This document shows positions 44,518 to 56,362 of a stretch of 64,000 bases of DNA, one piece after another. Every line of letters begins with the position of its first letter. The stretch's first letter is position 1. The stretch is from Effrenium voratum (Eukaryota; Sar; Dinophyceae; Suessiales; Symbiodiniaceae): positions 209,050 through 273,049 of the forward strand of contig CAUJNA010001001.1 of the NCBI GenBank assembly GCA_963377175.1. The letters are read 5' to 3'. Below the pieces are notes generated by a model. It did not search any database, was not told where the DNA came from, and saw only the letters and a program-made list of their open reading frames with translations. A program made the position numbers and the translations under genes.

Positions 44518-46355
44518 GCGACTTATTCGCCCCAGACGGCTGAATTCCTTGTACTTGCCCATGGATGGCACAGTGTCAACCGCTGATGACGCCACGAAAA
44601 ATGAAGAGTATGAGAGGATCGCAGCGGTCAGAATCTCGGTTCCGTTGCAGAGCTGGACAGGAGTGAACAGGGGTAGGAGAGAACTGAAATCGAGTCACCT
44701 CCCTTGGCCCACATTCTGCTTGTGCCCCGCGCGGCTAGCGTCGGTCGAACTTCGAGCCTTGCCCCTCCAGGCGTGGGCGATCTTTGCTCACCTTGCGGCT
44801 TCTGCTGGTTGACCAACCCACTGTGGCAGAGTGCTGTCCCATCTCATTCCTCTCGTGCGTACGCGGTGTGTGGGTGGCAGACAACATGCATGGTGTCCTC
44901 AACGGTTGCGGTGGGGAAGCTTCCTGTGCCGCCCAGGGTAGATATATAGAATTCGCTCATCAAGATCTGCGCGATCAAAGCCTTGTTCGTGTACTGGCCC
45001 ACATTGACTTGTCGAAGCCATGTCTGCAACAGTGGAGCCGAAACTCTGGCGCAGCATTCGCAAGACAAGTCAAGCCCACTACAGCTTCTTGAGCCTCAAC
45101 GCTCACCGCCCTGGATTTGCCACCAGTCACGGGCGGTGGTGTCTTGGAAGAGCGACGTAGTGACGTTATTATTTGGGGAGGACGGGCAGCAAGTCTGATT
45201 GTTTCTTGAAAAATGGCTGCTCAGGAGCGACAGCCCTCGTGTTCCTGAGTAGGCGAGAGGTACTTGGGACGCAGTGTCTTCGCTGCTTTCTGTGGCCCAA
45301 GCGATTATCCACACAGCAATGAAGAGCGAGCGAGAGAACAAATAAACGAAGTGGCGCGGCGCCTGGGGGACGAAGCTCGTCAAGACAAGGGCACTCACCT
45401 CCGAAAGCAGAGCCTGTTAGGCAGCAGCGCTTGCCCGCAACCAAGGCAGTCAGCTCCCCGGACAACAGAGTGCCAGCAGCTTGGATGAGCGCTTCGCGGC
45501 TTAGATTTCCGTTGCGTCTTGCGCGCGGCTCAATGCGGACGTGCGCATTGTCTTTCTTTTTCGCAAGAAGGACTTGCGTCGTGAGTCGAATTAGACGCCT
45601 AGGCCAAGACCCTTCTCGGCAGCTTCTCGATGTAGTTCGGACCCCTGTTTTAGGGCCTTGCCCCAGCACATCCTTTCAGCGCTCCACAGAAGCATGCGCA
45701 GTTCACAAACGACCTGGCCGAGCTTGTGACCAATGCAGTCATAAGATGGTGCTCAAGCAGCAAAGACAATGCTGCATATGACCCACATAAGCATCTAGCT
45801 AAGGCAGCGAGCAAGCTGGGGCGCGGACACGCTGCAGCGCCTTCATGAAGGCAGCGGCGAACCGAGAGTGTAGCAAGTCCAGGCGTGCGGCAGGGGGTGC
45901 GTGCGAAAAATAACCTTGCAAAGCACACTCTTATCCACACTGACGGTTGCATGACTCTTGAAGGCTTGCCTTGTCACGCTCATTGCAGGACACCTTGGCC
46001 GTCGGAGAGGGGGGCTGTGGGGAATGAGCGCTGCTTGGCGAGCTGACAACCCTGCCCGGCGAGGTGCTGCGGACACTGCGAGATGAATGCTTTTGGCGAC
46101 ATCTGGAATTGGTAAATTGGGAGCCGCTTGCTTCACTGTCCGGGCGCGCGTCTCGCCCAGCAGGATCACGCGCAGGCCATCGGGCAAATGCAGTAGCGCA
46201 GCTTCCTGCTGCCGACGTTGGAGGGCACACCTTGCTTCGAGCTTCACTTCGCCGCCGCCCGAGTCTGCCGCGTTGACTGGGGCATGACCCTTCCAGAGCA
46301 CCCTGCCTGCCTGCTTCAGTCAGTGGACCGGGGGGAAGTGCTCGCCATCACCCAG
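44518..46355 (+). pseudogene. Decayed intronless retrocopy downstream of relict leader
   Basis: A stretch free of introner families begins right after the relict leader. An ATG at 44561 opens MDGTVSTADDATKNEEYERI and reads on to a stop at 44810. Further + strand coding-like pieces lie in other frames: FTNDLAELVTNAVIRWCSSS (about 45700-45845), ELTTLPGEVLRTLRDECFW (about 46040-46100) and RVCRVDWGMTLPEHPACLL (46255-46355). The frame changes and internal stops point to a broken copy of one mRNA. The parent protein is not recognised, the 3' limit is uncertain, and there is no clear poly-A tail. Open - strand frames here (up to 166 codons) were judged antisense shadows. Confidence 0.5.
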
Positions 46356-46635
46356 GTATCTGGAGAACCGGTCCGTGTATCATTTACGCTGACTCGCAAG
46401 ACTACGCTGATGGGTTCGATTGGTTGCTTTTGCGACGGCTGGTCACTTCGTTTGTAGCGACTGTCGCATCAGGCGCTATGGCGATCTTGTTTGGGGTAGC
46501 GGGACCTTGCTAGTGACGAGCTCTTATTTCAGACTCACGCTCTGCGACAACACCAAATATGTGCAATAATATACAATTTTATTCGCACACATACACACAC
46601 AAATCTATATATATATATTCATATAGATACACGCG

Positions 46636-46671
<36 letters not shown>

Positions 46672-49600
46672 TATATATGTAAATAATTATATATATATAT
46701 GCAAGCTATACACACATCATGTGCGTTGCGCCGACATCACTCACTCTGAAGCAAAACACGCGCGAATACATGCACAGAACGAAATGGCTTGCGCGCAAGG
46801 GGTTGGTTGGTTGATTTATGCGGTTGTCCGGGATCTCGCCCGGGCTTCCTCGGGAACTTATGGTGTTTCTTTTTCTTCGCGACGCTGCAGCGATCTCCAG
46901 CCAGCAAGCTTTGTCGTTTTCACTTGGTTTGTTGATCCCCAAAGAGCCTTGTGGCTTCAACAGGTGGTATAGCCCTTTCGGGGCACCAGGAAGGCTTACT
47001 CAACAGTTTCCCCTTGGTGAACCCGCTGTGACATTTCTGCCCTTTGGCATTCTTATGTCCTTGTTGGCGTCACTCGTTTTGCCCACAAATGAACATAGAA
47101 CCCTTTAAGGGGTGGTCTATCCCAAAAGTTGGTTCTTTTTGATGGGTTTTATGAGACAGTCTGCACCCAAACGGATGGTTGATTTGCACCCGAATTCTTC
47201 GCGCACCAACCCAGGTGCGGTTTATATGGGACGCCCGGCGCCTGGTTGCGTTGCTTGGGGCTGGGCCCAACGCAATCCAAGAACTGAAAGTCGTCCCCAA
47301 GTGGTGGGTTAAAAGGAAACCACCAACCAGTCTCTGACTTTGATAAGCCCCAGAAACAGAACCAACATGATGGCCCCAGATTTTGCGGTAGATTCCCTCG
47401 AAAGCCCGTCAGAAGGGTTTTCTTGATGAACATAGTCTTGGGACCACCATGTTAGGCTGGCATGGCGTTGTTCCGGAGCCCTCAACAGCATTCTGTTGCG
47501 CGGATGCGTTGTTTTTTCTTATTTTTTTTCCTTTTGTTTTTCCTGTTTTTTTCTATCTCGGGTTAAAAGGCAGCCCAAAAAGAAGCCAGTCATGTTCACT
47601 GATGCCCCCTTTTTTTTCTGGGGGGACGTAAAGGAAACGAACCATTTCCGTCGGTCCCCCTATCTTGACGCATGCCAAAGAACCGCTTCTCTATTTGGTG
47701 GTTTGGATTTGATGGTTTGGTGGTTTGGATTTGAGGGGTTTGCCCATCCCTCAAAAGCCAGGGCTCGAATGCCCCCAATCCGCCAATCCAAACCGGGTTA
47801 CCTGACCCTTGGCTTTCAGCACGATGGGGCCAAGAACTCCAGCTTTGAATTGCTGCAAGATTCAGCACGTTCGCATCGCTAGCAAGACGCCTCCACATGT
47901 CCCACGTGCCTCCTGGGTTGGTCGGGTACTTGACCTGCCTCCGAACTGCGGTGGCATCTCGCCATGCAAGTGCATGACTTGTTTGCCGAATGGGGACGCA
48001 GAAGCTTGATTTGTCGTCGTAGACATACGGGTGTGGTTCAACGAAATTATGGACCAAGAGGACCGCAGATGTTCTGTTCTTTCTACACTTGCGGTTGAAG
48101 GGTGCCATTTTTTAAGCCATGCAGTGTGTATATATATATATGTATAGATGCAGGAATATATGTATATTACCCATCATGAGTGGTGTTGTTTTGCACAACC
48201 TTGTGGTACACCTGTCTGGAAAAAAGCGGGTGTCTTTTGTCTTGGCATTATTGATTAGAATAGCGCCCGTGTGTTGAGTCGCGGCCCCAAAAGGGTAGCC
48301 TTTGGTAGTCTCAGGTCTCTCGGGCAAAGTGTGGATCCCTATTTTTCCCACTTGGCCGTTTTTGGACTGCGTTGGGCCCATAGCGAAGTTTTGAAGGCAC
48401 TCGCTATGAATCTCAATTCTCAGCGAATCGAGAGCTACTTGGCTGGAAGTCTTTACATCTGGCCCTTGCCTGGAGTTGTTCATGGTGCGTATGATGTGAA
48501 AGCAGCTTCATTCACGCCAGCTGCTTGATATCTGAAGTGGTGTTTCTACCTCAGTGTAGCGCGCTGTATGGGTGAAAGTAGATGGCTCAATTTCCCCATT
48601 TTGGTTTAGTCATATCTATTGCCCACATCCTCCGGGAATTGTGCCATCATTTTGTTGCCCAGCGTTCTGGACCACTTGGCGCATCTCACCGCGTAGCTGG
48701 CTCAAGACAGCCCACAGCGGGTGTCACAGCGAGTGGCAGGGGGGGCCTACGTATGAACATGAAGGCATTTGCCTGGCGCAATGTGTGTTTTTCCAATCGG
48801 AATGCCAGGTAGAGATGCGTGTTTTTTGCGCGACCCATTTGCAGAACCTGGCAATTGGCAGTATTTGGCACAAGCTAGCCAGGAATCTATGCTCCTTGCA
48901 AGTTGCACCTTTGGGATCCGAATGCGCAAGAGCAGTTCGTGAATCCGCTTGAAAGGAAATGCGAGTGAAGGATCAGCTTTCCCTTGCCTTAATTCCAGTT
49001 GGCGCTTGGAGCGCAGCCATGGTCCTTGATTTGCCAGGGCCTTGGAGCAGCGGTGACCTGGGATGGCAGTGGAATCCCAGTCAATCTGCTTTGTGGGACC
49101 CAGGTGTCCAACCCATCCAGTTGTTTGACCTCCCTTTTGTCTTCTGATTTTATGGGCCCACAAAAGAGGTCGGTGGAACAAACGCAGGGGCCCCGGCCCC
49201 CGGCCGTTTTATATCAGTTTGTCAAGCTCAATGGGAGATGGTTCCTTGCAGGAGATGGCTTGGCGTGCCATTGGCGACACATTTCTAGCGACTTTGCGCC
49301 ATTGACGAGAGCCATGCGCTCCACATGAAGAGCCCGAAAATATCAGTGTTTTTTTGTTTCCCCCTAAAGCCAGTTTGGTTTGGTGGTTTGGAAAGGAGGC
49401 ACCTTCCCCATTTCAAAAGAAATTGGGGTTCACATCAGTTCACATCCCCAATGCAAACCACCAAAGGGGTAGCTGATTTTCAGAGGAACCTTCTTGTGAT
49501 TTGCGGCATTGGGCTCCTCCGTTTGGATTTGTGGAATCCGAGGGGGCCCTGTTGATGGTTCCCCTTGGATTGCTTTCAAAGGAGCCTAAAGGAAACCAAA

Positions 49601-50680
49601 CAAAGCGGGTGATTCGGAATTTTGTGTTTGCTCGCAGCAAGAGGGAATGAACCCGGATCTAGTGCCTCATGTCCCTTTGATATGCATCCATCCCAGAATA
49701 GAAACGACTGGAAATGCTGTGATTTTGTTCGTATTTGCATGTTACCGCTATGTCCATGAAATTTTGGGAATTCCGCAATTGGCTCCTTGGGAATTCCAAA
49801 GTCTCTCTTGCCGCGGAGGGGATGTTTTGTGGTCGAGACCCCTCCAATTACACCCAGCTTTACTTGAAGGAGTAAAACGAGAGCAGCTCAGCATATTGGT
49901 TGCTAAATGTTGCCAAGCTCATTTGTATGTTTTGAGCTGGCGTGCTGGACCCTATGTTTTGTGGCGGAGCGTGGTTACTAGGCTAGGTAATAACTTTAGC
50001 CCACTCACAAGTCTCCTTAAGAGGGCTTCACCCTGCTCTCTGTGGGTTATAAATCAGGTATGTAATCACTTACTATCCTCGCCGACCCCCCCACGTGCTG
50101 TTCGAACCCAAAGTAAAACAAACAAACGTTGGTCGGAGAACCGAAGGGACAGCACTGCACCTCTCATGTTTCACCTCTTGATCCCGCTTTATGCACACAA
50201 ATCCTAAGGGTTCGTACCGTAAGGCTTCTTTCCTTGGGCCAAACAGCAACTTGTCAAACTCGGGAACACGGAATCCTTCCTCCCCCTAACATTTACCTGT
50301 GGGAGGGTACCTGGAAGATCCATTTCCTCTTGAAGGGCCCCCCTGTCACGTGCCATGGCAACGCGGGAGACTGTTTTCAGTTCAAGAAAGCCTCAGAGAA
50401 GCTAACCCTTAAGCCCCTGGTTCCACCCCGAAACAAAACAACACCTGCATGGTTCGCTCGTCCGGAAAGTGACCAGCAAGCTTGCGGAAAAGCCCACTAA
50501 CACTAATCGCAAGTCCCCTAGAGTTGCTAGGCACATAAGTTTTGCGAGTGACAGTACATGGATCTGTCTTGGCTTGTTTTCTGTTTTCAAAAGGGAACCA
50601 CAAGGAACGCCACAATTTTAGCAAAAGGAAAACCACAATTTTAGCGAGTCCCCGAAACCCATTGGGTTCGACCTGCCGAG
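46356..50680. other. Stretch without recognisable gene
   Basis: Contains the microsatellite cluster, scattered family F cores (47300, 47570, 49570) and a short TATATA patch (48127-48165). Open frames around 48270-48520, 48780-48950 and 49647-50207 look somewhat protein-like but are not GC3-rich and have no motif; they may be remnants of an older mobile element or chance. Confidence 0.4.
46560..46705. repeat. CA/TA/ATAC microsatellite cluster
   Basis: CACACA, TATATATA and (CATA)n runs follow one another over about 145 bp. It lies just beyond the presumed retrocopy end. Confidence 0.85.
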
Positions 50681-50733
50681 GTGGGGTTTGGGCCATGAAG
50701 CGGCCGGATGGCTGGCACACCTGCCGCTGGCAG
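50681..50733 (+). CDS. Candidate exon upstream of the MIR exon
   Basis: After a ccgag acceptor: GVWAMKRPDGWHTCRWQ to a consensus GTGAGA donor at 50734. Its W-rich content is compatible with the segment that precedes a MIR repeat in ryanodine/IP3 receptors, but its phase does not join the next exon directly, so an exon may lie between them. Confidence 0.4.
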
Positions 50734-50854
50734 GTGAGACGGGGACCGCTGAATGAGAGAGCAACTTTTCAGGTATCCCACCAATTGACACGTAACCTGA
50801 CAGGGGTCCCTTTGAAAGGAAAATGGTCTTCCAGGACCCATGTTAATTGGTGGG

Positions 50855-51072
<218 letters not shown>

Positions 51073-51164
51073 TGGGTACGCGAAGCATCCTTACTTTGGG
51101 GACACATGCCAAAACCGCCCAATGAGCACGCATACGTACTGCTGAATACTCCGGGTTTGGACAG

Positions 51165-51262
51165 GTTTCTCACGGCCGTCTAGCCGGGGTGCCTTGTCAC
51201 CTGCGGCCCTGGTGAGATGGCGGCACCTCACGGGTGGGCACTATATGACGCTCACGGAGCGG
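51165..51262 (+). CDS. Ryanodine/IP3-receptor-like exon with MIR motif
   Basis: The frame reads LVRWRHLTGGHYMTLTE. R-x-R-H-x-T-x-G-H-Y-x-x-L-T-E is the signature of a MIR beta-trefoil repeat in ryanodine and IP3 receptors, tetrameric Ca2+-release channels of internal membranes; about ten of fifteen positions agree with the animal consensus as I recall it. The likely acceptor is acag at 51163-51164 and the donor a GC at 51263. Upstream residues (SSRGALSPAA) are not conserved. Other MIR proteins (O-mannosyl transferases) have a different H-x-x-T context. Only this exon is confidently of this family. Confidence 0.5.
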
Positions 51263-51490
51263 GCGTCGCCGGGCGGGGGGTGCGCCGGGACGGAAGGGCT
51301 CCCCCGTCACCACCATCCTTAGGGATCCCTCAACTAGCTGGTTCCCTCCAGGCTTCCTTCAAACAAACCCCAAAAGGTTAACCTCAAGATTCATAAGACA
51401 TGGACGAAGCCCCATGGGCAGTTTCTTTTTGGTTTACCTTTAAACCAAGAAGCTGTTTCCTTTTGTGACAGTGACAGACCCATCCCCCAG

Positions 51491-51570
51491 CTCCGCCCCG
51501 AAACGCTCAGCGCCGCCGCAAGCCGCAGGCAAGTTGTCCTGCCTGCACGGCGTGAAGATGGGCTCTGTGG
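51491..51570 (+). CDS. Candidate exon, frame uncertain
   Basis: A GC-rich island after cccag. One frame reads SAPKRSAPPQAAGKLSCLHG then VKMG; another, PPRNAQRRRKPQ, has cleaner splice borders (cccag / cag-GC). It could belong to the MIR-containing gene by position. Confidence 0.3.
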
Positions 51571-52255
51571 CCACATCCGCAGCCCCTTGGGTCCAAATAG
51601 ACATTTGCCCGGAAGCGTCTTTGTTTCCCTTCAGCACCAACCAAAAGGTACCAAGAAAGACACACCGGATACAGTGATGTCGCAAGAAACCTGCACAACC
51701 GTTTTGGTAGAAACAAGCTTCTTTGTTCTAAGTGTGTTGGTCGGCCGAACCGTTTTTCTAAGTGTTGAATTTACTTTTTTCCCCCGTGTCTAAGTTTTGT
51801 CGGAAGTTTTTGACACCTAAGTGTATTCCGTTACTACAACACCAACCAATAGGTAACAAGAAAGATAGGCCCATATATTGAACCGGGATAGTGATGTCGC
51901 AAGGGACCTGCGCAACCGTTTTGGCAGCAAGAGTCAATGATCTTTTGCACGCGGGCTGACATAATTTACAGTGGGGTTCTGGGGGGGAACTTGAAAGCCG
52001 TCATGTTCAGAAGAGTAGAGACTGACCTGCAATGGGTTGCGGGGGACTTGCTCACAAGATAATAGTCGTTGTGTGTGCGTGTGTGTGGCAGGGCTTCACT
52101 CCACCCAGCAAACACTCAAATCTAAAAAGTGGCCAAAAAGGTGATGTTTTTCCCAGCTGAACAGGGGAGCAGCCTTGGCCTTCTGTGTGTGTTTTCGTGG
52201 CCCTTGCTCCACTCACTTCCATCACGACTGCCCCCCTCGTGAGCACGGCCAAGCA

Positions 52256-52340
52256 TTCTTTCCAGGGATCCTGCTTTCTAGAAAACCGCCTGGAAACCCA
52301 GGGAAACGGATCCGGTTTTCGAACAGAACGATGGTTGAAC
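52256..52340. repeat. Element family E copy
   Basis: CATTCTTTCCAGGGATCCTG, TTTCTAGAAAACCGCCTGG, AAACCCAGGGAAACGGATCC and GAACGATGGTTGAA. The terminal AAGAATG is eroded. Confidence 0.65.
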
Positions 52341-52394
52341 GGAAAAGGCATACACCCTTGGAATGCCCCCGTTCCGCACCCGGGGGAGCTCTCC

Positions 52395-52460
52395 CCCACC
52401 GCGAGTTGGGCCGCGGCATGGACGCGCCCCTGGCGGCGAAGCTGGCCGTGGCCGCCCCTG
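52395..52460 (+). CDS. Candidate exon, frame uncertain
   Basis: GC-rich island; the frame GRGMDAPLAAKLAVAAPGG is most protein-like. It lies between a family E copy and a family D copy. Not recognised. Confidence 0.3.
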
Positions 52461-52495
52461 GCGGGGGAGGGACGGACCTTTTTGGTTGGGCTGAA

Positions 52496-52622
52496 ATGGC
52501 TGTGGTTGTCAAAACCGTGTTGGGATCCCATTTTGGGGATTGGTGAACTCACCACCCATTTTAGGCTTCCTATTTTAGTGGTTGGATTGAATCGGATGTT
52601 CACTGGGGGTACGATTAAGTCA
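52496..52622. repeat. TIR element family D copy, right end lost
   Basis: Has ATGGCTGTGGTTGTCAAAAC at the left and the usual GGTGAACTCACCACCCATTT and GGATGTTCACTGGGGGTACG core. The terminal GACCCATGGCC is replaced by TTAAGTCAGG. Confidence 0.6.
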
Positions 52623-53606
52623 GGGTGATGAAATCGGATCAGATCCAAACATTCAGGCAACCCTTGGTGGTTTGGATTGCTGTTTGGGGAATTTGAAGCC
52701 CTGGCTTTTGTAGAGGGTAAATGGGAAACCACCCCAAAACCACCCAAATCCAAGCCAAACAGCTGGGAAACTGAAACATTGGGGGTGCAAAAGCTGAGGT
52801 AGGAAAGATAAGCTCACTTCACGAGTTGTTTGCTTTTTGCACTTTTTTGCTCAGCGCCCCTCTCTGCACCCCTTGGTGGTTGGATGGGCTTGGTTTTGTC
52901 AACTGGGTCGTCTCGTGCTCGCATCGTTCGCTCCGCGAGCGAAAGCGCGTGCTGAAAAAGCTCAGCTTTCTGGCAACCAACATATGGGCATGTGTCAAAA
53001 TAGGGGTACTCCAAACAATGCGGTTGTCCTTTGTGTTTCCTCAACACAACACAAACAGACTTCCACGCCCAACTGATCAACCCAGTTATATCCTCGCCTG
53101 CCTTTTTAACCCTCCAGTTTGCAGGGCGGGGGGGGGGGGAGGGGAGAGAAGTCAAAGGTCAACAGGTGCCAAGAGCCTCACAACTGGGTTGAAATGATCG
53201 AAATTGCATGAGCCAAACTGGGACACCAACACCATTTTGAGGGTCCCCTATTTTAAGACACGTCCAAATGTAGTTCCATGTGGTTTGCTTTGTTCCCCAA
53301 AACGCATCTTTTTTGTTGGTTCATAGACTGGCTCCTCACCCTTTGCATAGTCTGTTGAAAATGGAGTCGAGATCCCCCATCTTTAATCCCAACTGGCAAT
53401 CCGCAGTGGGTTACAAAAAGGGACACCGCTACCCCGTGTCCAATGAATTCAAGAATTAATTTTACGGCGCACTTCGCCTCAATAAAGGGACCCCCTTTTC
53501 AGGGGTCCCTATATTTCCCGCTTTTTGGTGGTTTTGACATCAGCTTTTTGAGTGTGATGTTAGGGGAAATGTAGGGAGCCCTGAACTTTTCTCCGGATCG
53601 GAGCCC

Positions 53607-53730
53607 GTGGCAATGGATTTTCTGGACCTGAGGCCTCCAAAATTGGCGCCGGCGCCGCGGGAACTTGTGCGGGAGCCGGAAAGCCGAGTTGAGCCGCGTG
53701 TTTTGAGGATGCTCGGTTTGGGTCTGCCTG
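53607..53730 (+). CDS. Candidate exon before the TG/TTTG tract
   Basis: The frame reads AMDFLDLRPPKLAPAPRELV then REPESRVEPRVLRML, Pro/Arg/Glu-rich with GC3 bias. Its 3' limit merges into the microsatellite. Not recognised. Confidence 0.3.
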
Positions 53731-53737
<7 letters not shown>

Positions 53738-53820
<83 letters not shown>

Positions 53821-54083
53821 TTTGTTTGTTTGTTTGTTTGTTTGTTTGTTTGTTTGTTTGTTTGTTTGTTTTGTTTGTTTGTTTGTTTGTTTTGTTTTGT
53901 TTCGTTTGTTTGTTTGGTTGGTTGCTTGCTTGCTTGTTTGTTTGTTTGTTTGTTTGTTTGTTTTTTTGTTTGTTTGTGTGTGTGTAGTTGTTTGTTTGTT
54001 TGTTTGTTTGTTTGTTTGTTTGTTTGTTTGTTTGTTTGTTTGTTTGTTTGTTTGTTTGTTTGTTTGTTTGTTCGTTCGTTTGT

Positions 54084-54115
<32 letters not shown>

Positions 54116-54205
54116 TTTTTTGTGTGTTTGTGTGTTTGTGTGTTTGTTTGTTTGTTTGTTTGTTTGTTTGTTTGTTTGTTTGTTTGTTTGTTTGTTTGTT
54201 TGTTT
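53738..54205. repeat. Compound (TG)n-(TTTG)n tract, ~470 bp
   Basis: About 40 TG units pass into TTTG tetranucleotides with short GCTTGCTTGC and TCGT interruptions. The order suggests TTTG arose from or beside TG by slippage. Frames of 250-310 codons over it are artefacts. Confidence 0.95.
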
Positions 54206-54284
54206 TGAGTGTGCGCCCGTCTTTGGCGGTCTTGACGGGCAACCAGTGGGCAACCAAAAATGAAGACCCCTATTTTGGGGGGTC

Positions 54285-54365
54285 CCCAACACACTGCAAA
54301 GGGAACCACACTGCCAAAGGGAACCACACTGCCAAAGGGAACCACCTGCCAAAGGGAACCATCCT
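54285..54365. repeat. 18-bp tandem repeat, four units
   Basis: Units of CACACTGCCAAAGGGAAC with one shortened unit. It resembles a slipped family F core. Confidence 0.7.
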
Positions 54366-56225
54366 GATCCCCAACCAAATTGCTACAAACTGTAAAAGGA
54401 AACCCACCTGCCAAGTGGTCGGTGGACATGAATTTCCATCGAAAGGATGCAACCCATTGGCGACCCTCAGTCTGGTGGACCTCCCCACTGGGCACGTTTC
54501 AAAGACCACAGACAGGACACCAACCTGGTAGTATGCAATTGGGTATGAGTTGTTGTTCCCCGAGGAACATCCTCCAGAAATCATGCGACATTCTTTGAGG
54601 CATGGGTTTATCACGAAAGCCAGCTGGGCTAGCTGGAGTTCTCTAAGCTTTAGCTTCTTTTAGGGGCTGAACTTCCCACGATGCCTGATTTAATCAGGGT
54701 TGGGGGGGGGGGGGGGGGGGGGGGGATTCCCCTGTCCCACCCCCAGCACGAGCGTATTCCCATAATCTCGTCCACATGTTTGCAGCTAGGGAATCTGTCT
54801 TTCTGGATGTTCATGTAGGATTGCTGAGTCGTCCATGTCATTGTTGGGCTGGCTAGGCTAGCTTTCGTTCACCCGCCTCTCAAGTGGACGTGTTGTCAAG
54901 GAACACCAAGGAACATCAACCCGGAAAGATCCGCTTTCGGATGAGCTGGCCCGCTTTTGGACCGGGGCGAGAAAGAAACCGGGGCGAGAACAAAAAGCGG
55001 GGCAAGCAAGTAAGCTCAGCACCTCCTGGCATCATTCGGGAACCTCAAGCCCACCTCCTGGTAGCTTTCCGGGGACAAGGAACGATCTCCTGTTGAGTTT
55101 AAAATGGATATATGCAGCAGATGCATCGTTTGAACAATGTGTATTGATTGATCAACAAGAAAGCAGCCCAAGGCGCTTCCCTTAAAAGTTGGCACCAATC
55201 AACGGCCCTCCCTGCCATAGCCACCCTTAGGAGTAAGCTGAGGCACCTTCCGCCTGGGGCCCGCCCATGTGGAAGAGCTTGCGCCTGGGCGAAGGTTGCT
55301 GGAAAACCCCCTTGTGGGTTCCCAAATCGGTGTGTTGTTGGCAAAAAAGAACTATACTCTCAAGAAGTTGCACACCCGACTGGGCGTATCCAAGTTTGCT
55401 TGGAGGGAGCTCTGAAAGGTTCCAAGAAATTGGGTGGACTTTTGTACAGGTACCATCTCTCAGGTTGGTTTCCAGAACCGCCCATTTCGGAGGTGGGTTC
55501 TGCATGCTTTTCTTTTTCTTCTTTTTTTTCTTCTGCAGTTTCCCCGTTTCCCCACGTTGGTTTTTAATGCTCGGATCGGATCGAGCATCAGGGCCCTCTT
55601 TTGGGCCGCAGGGTTGTCCCAGTCGGGGTTCGTCCGAGTTTCGACCAAACGTTGCTGTTCCCGAAGTTGAAGCTAGCAAGCGGGCGGGAGAAACGACATA
55701 CGTGTGGCTTGGCCCCGGTTTCTGGCTTCGAGGGGGCACCTTTCAGGGAACTGACCGATGAAGAAGGTGACCAGAGTTGAGACAATAGCTGTCCGAAGCT
55801 TGGAGGTGTTTGCAACATCCCAAGCTCCGTCACACGTTTGAGAACCATGCGGGTTTGGTTTCAAACAATATGGATTCCCCCCCCAACAAGAAGGGGGCCG
55901 GTCCCTTGGTTTCCTTTTACAAGCCTAAAAAGGGTACCCACAAATAGAGACAGCCCCACCATCTTGTTGGTCCAAAGGTGGCAATGGCAAACCTGGAGGC
56001 CAAAGAGAAGACATGCACAACCCCGCCGGATGAGGTCAAATTCTTTTTGGCAGGCGGAGCAGCAAAGGGGAGAACTGGACCAAAATGTGGGGGCATGGTG
56101 CCATCTATTTGCACCCAACTGGGCCCAGCTACATGTGAATCTTCCCCAAGATTCGAGGGACAGGTTCCCATTTGATCCGCCAACCCCTCCGTTGGCCATT
56201 TGAGGTCCCACCTGCTTGAAAACAG

Positions 56226-56362
56226 GATTTCCCGCACATTCGCGTCTCAAAGCTGGATTCCGGCGATTCGCGCAGCCACGGCGCTCGGTGGATTCGGAGG
56301 CACTGCATGGCACACGGCATGCCGGACACGCTGGCGCCAGAGCAGCAGCGGAGCTTTGAGGA
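56226..56362 (+). CDS. Probable Erv1/Alr-like sulfhydryl oxidase, N-terminal helix exon
   Basis: After aaacag the frame reads DFPHIRVSKLDSGDSRSHGA, then RWIRRHCMAHGMPD, LAPEQQRSFEE. W-x-x-x-H-x-x-A-x-x-x-P followed by a P-x-x-x-x-Q-x-x-x-x-x-F helix is the FAD-binding start of the Erv1/Alr fold, a small enzyme that passes electrons from protein thiols to O2 or cytochrome c in the mitochondrial intermembrane space or secretory pathway. The exon probably stops at a GC near 56363, although the frame remains open to 56453. The first 18 residues are not conserved. A further exon with the first Cys of CxxC should follow. Confidence 0.5.

Larger units (their letters stand above)
53731..56225. other. 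Stretch without supportable gene, 53.7-56.2 kb
   Basis: Holds the compound tract, the 18-bp repeat, a poly-G run of about 24 (54701-54724) and family F-like text at 55850-55950. Two modest GC-rich patches (54920-55000, 55230-55290) are not convincing. Confidence 0.4.

Noticed and set aside
45843..46301. 152-codon - strand frame in the retrocopy region
   Set aside because: The leader and the coding-like pieces are on +; no motif supports the - frame.
49647..50207. 186-codon + strand frame
   Set aside because: Looks mildly protein-like but has no motif, no GC3 bias and no plausible partner exons; kept only as part of the noncoding note.
53499..54531. Frames of 250-310 codons rich in Lys-Gln-Thr-Asn or Cys-Leu-Phe-Val
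   Set aside because: Six-frame artefacts of the TG/TTTG tract.
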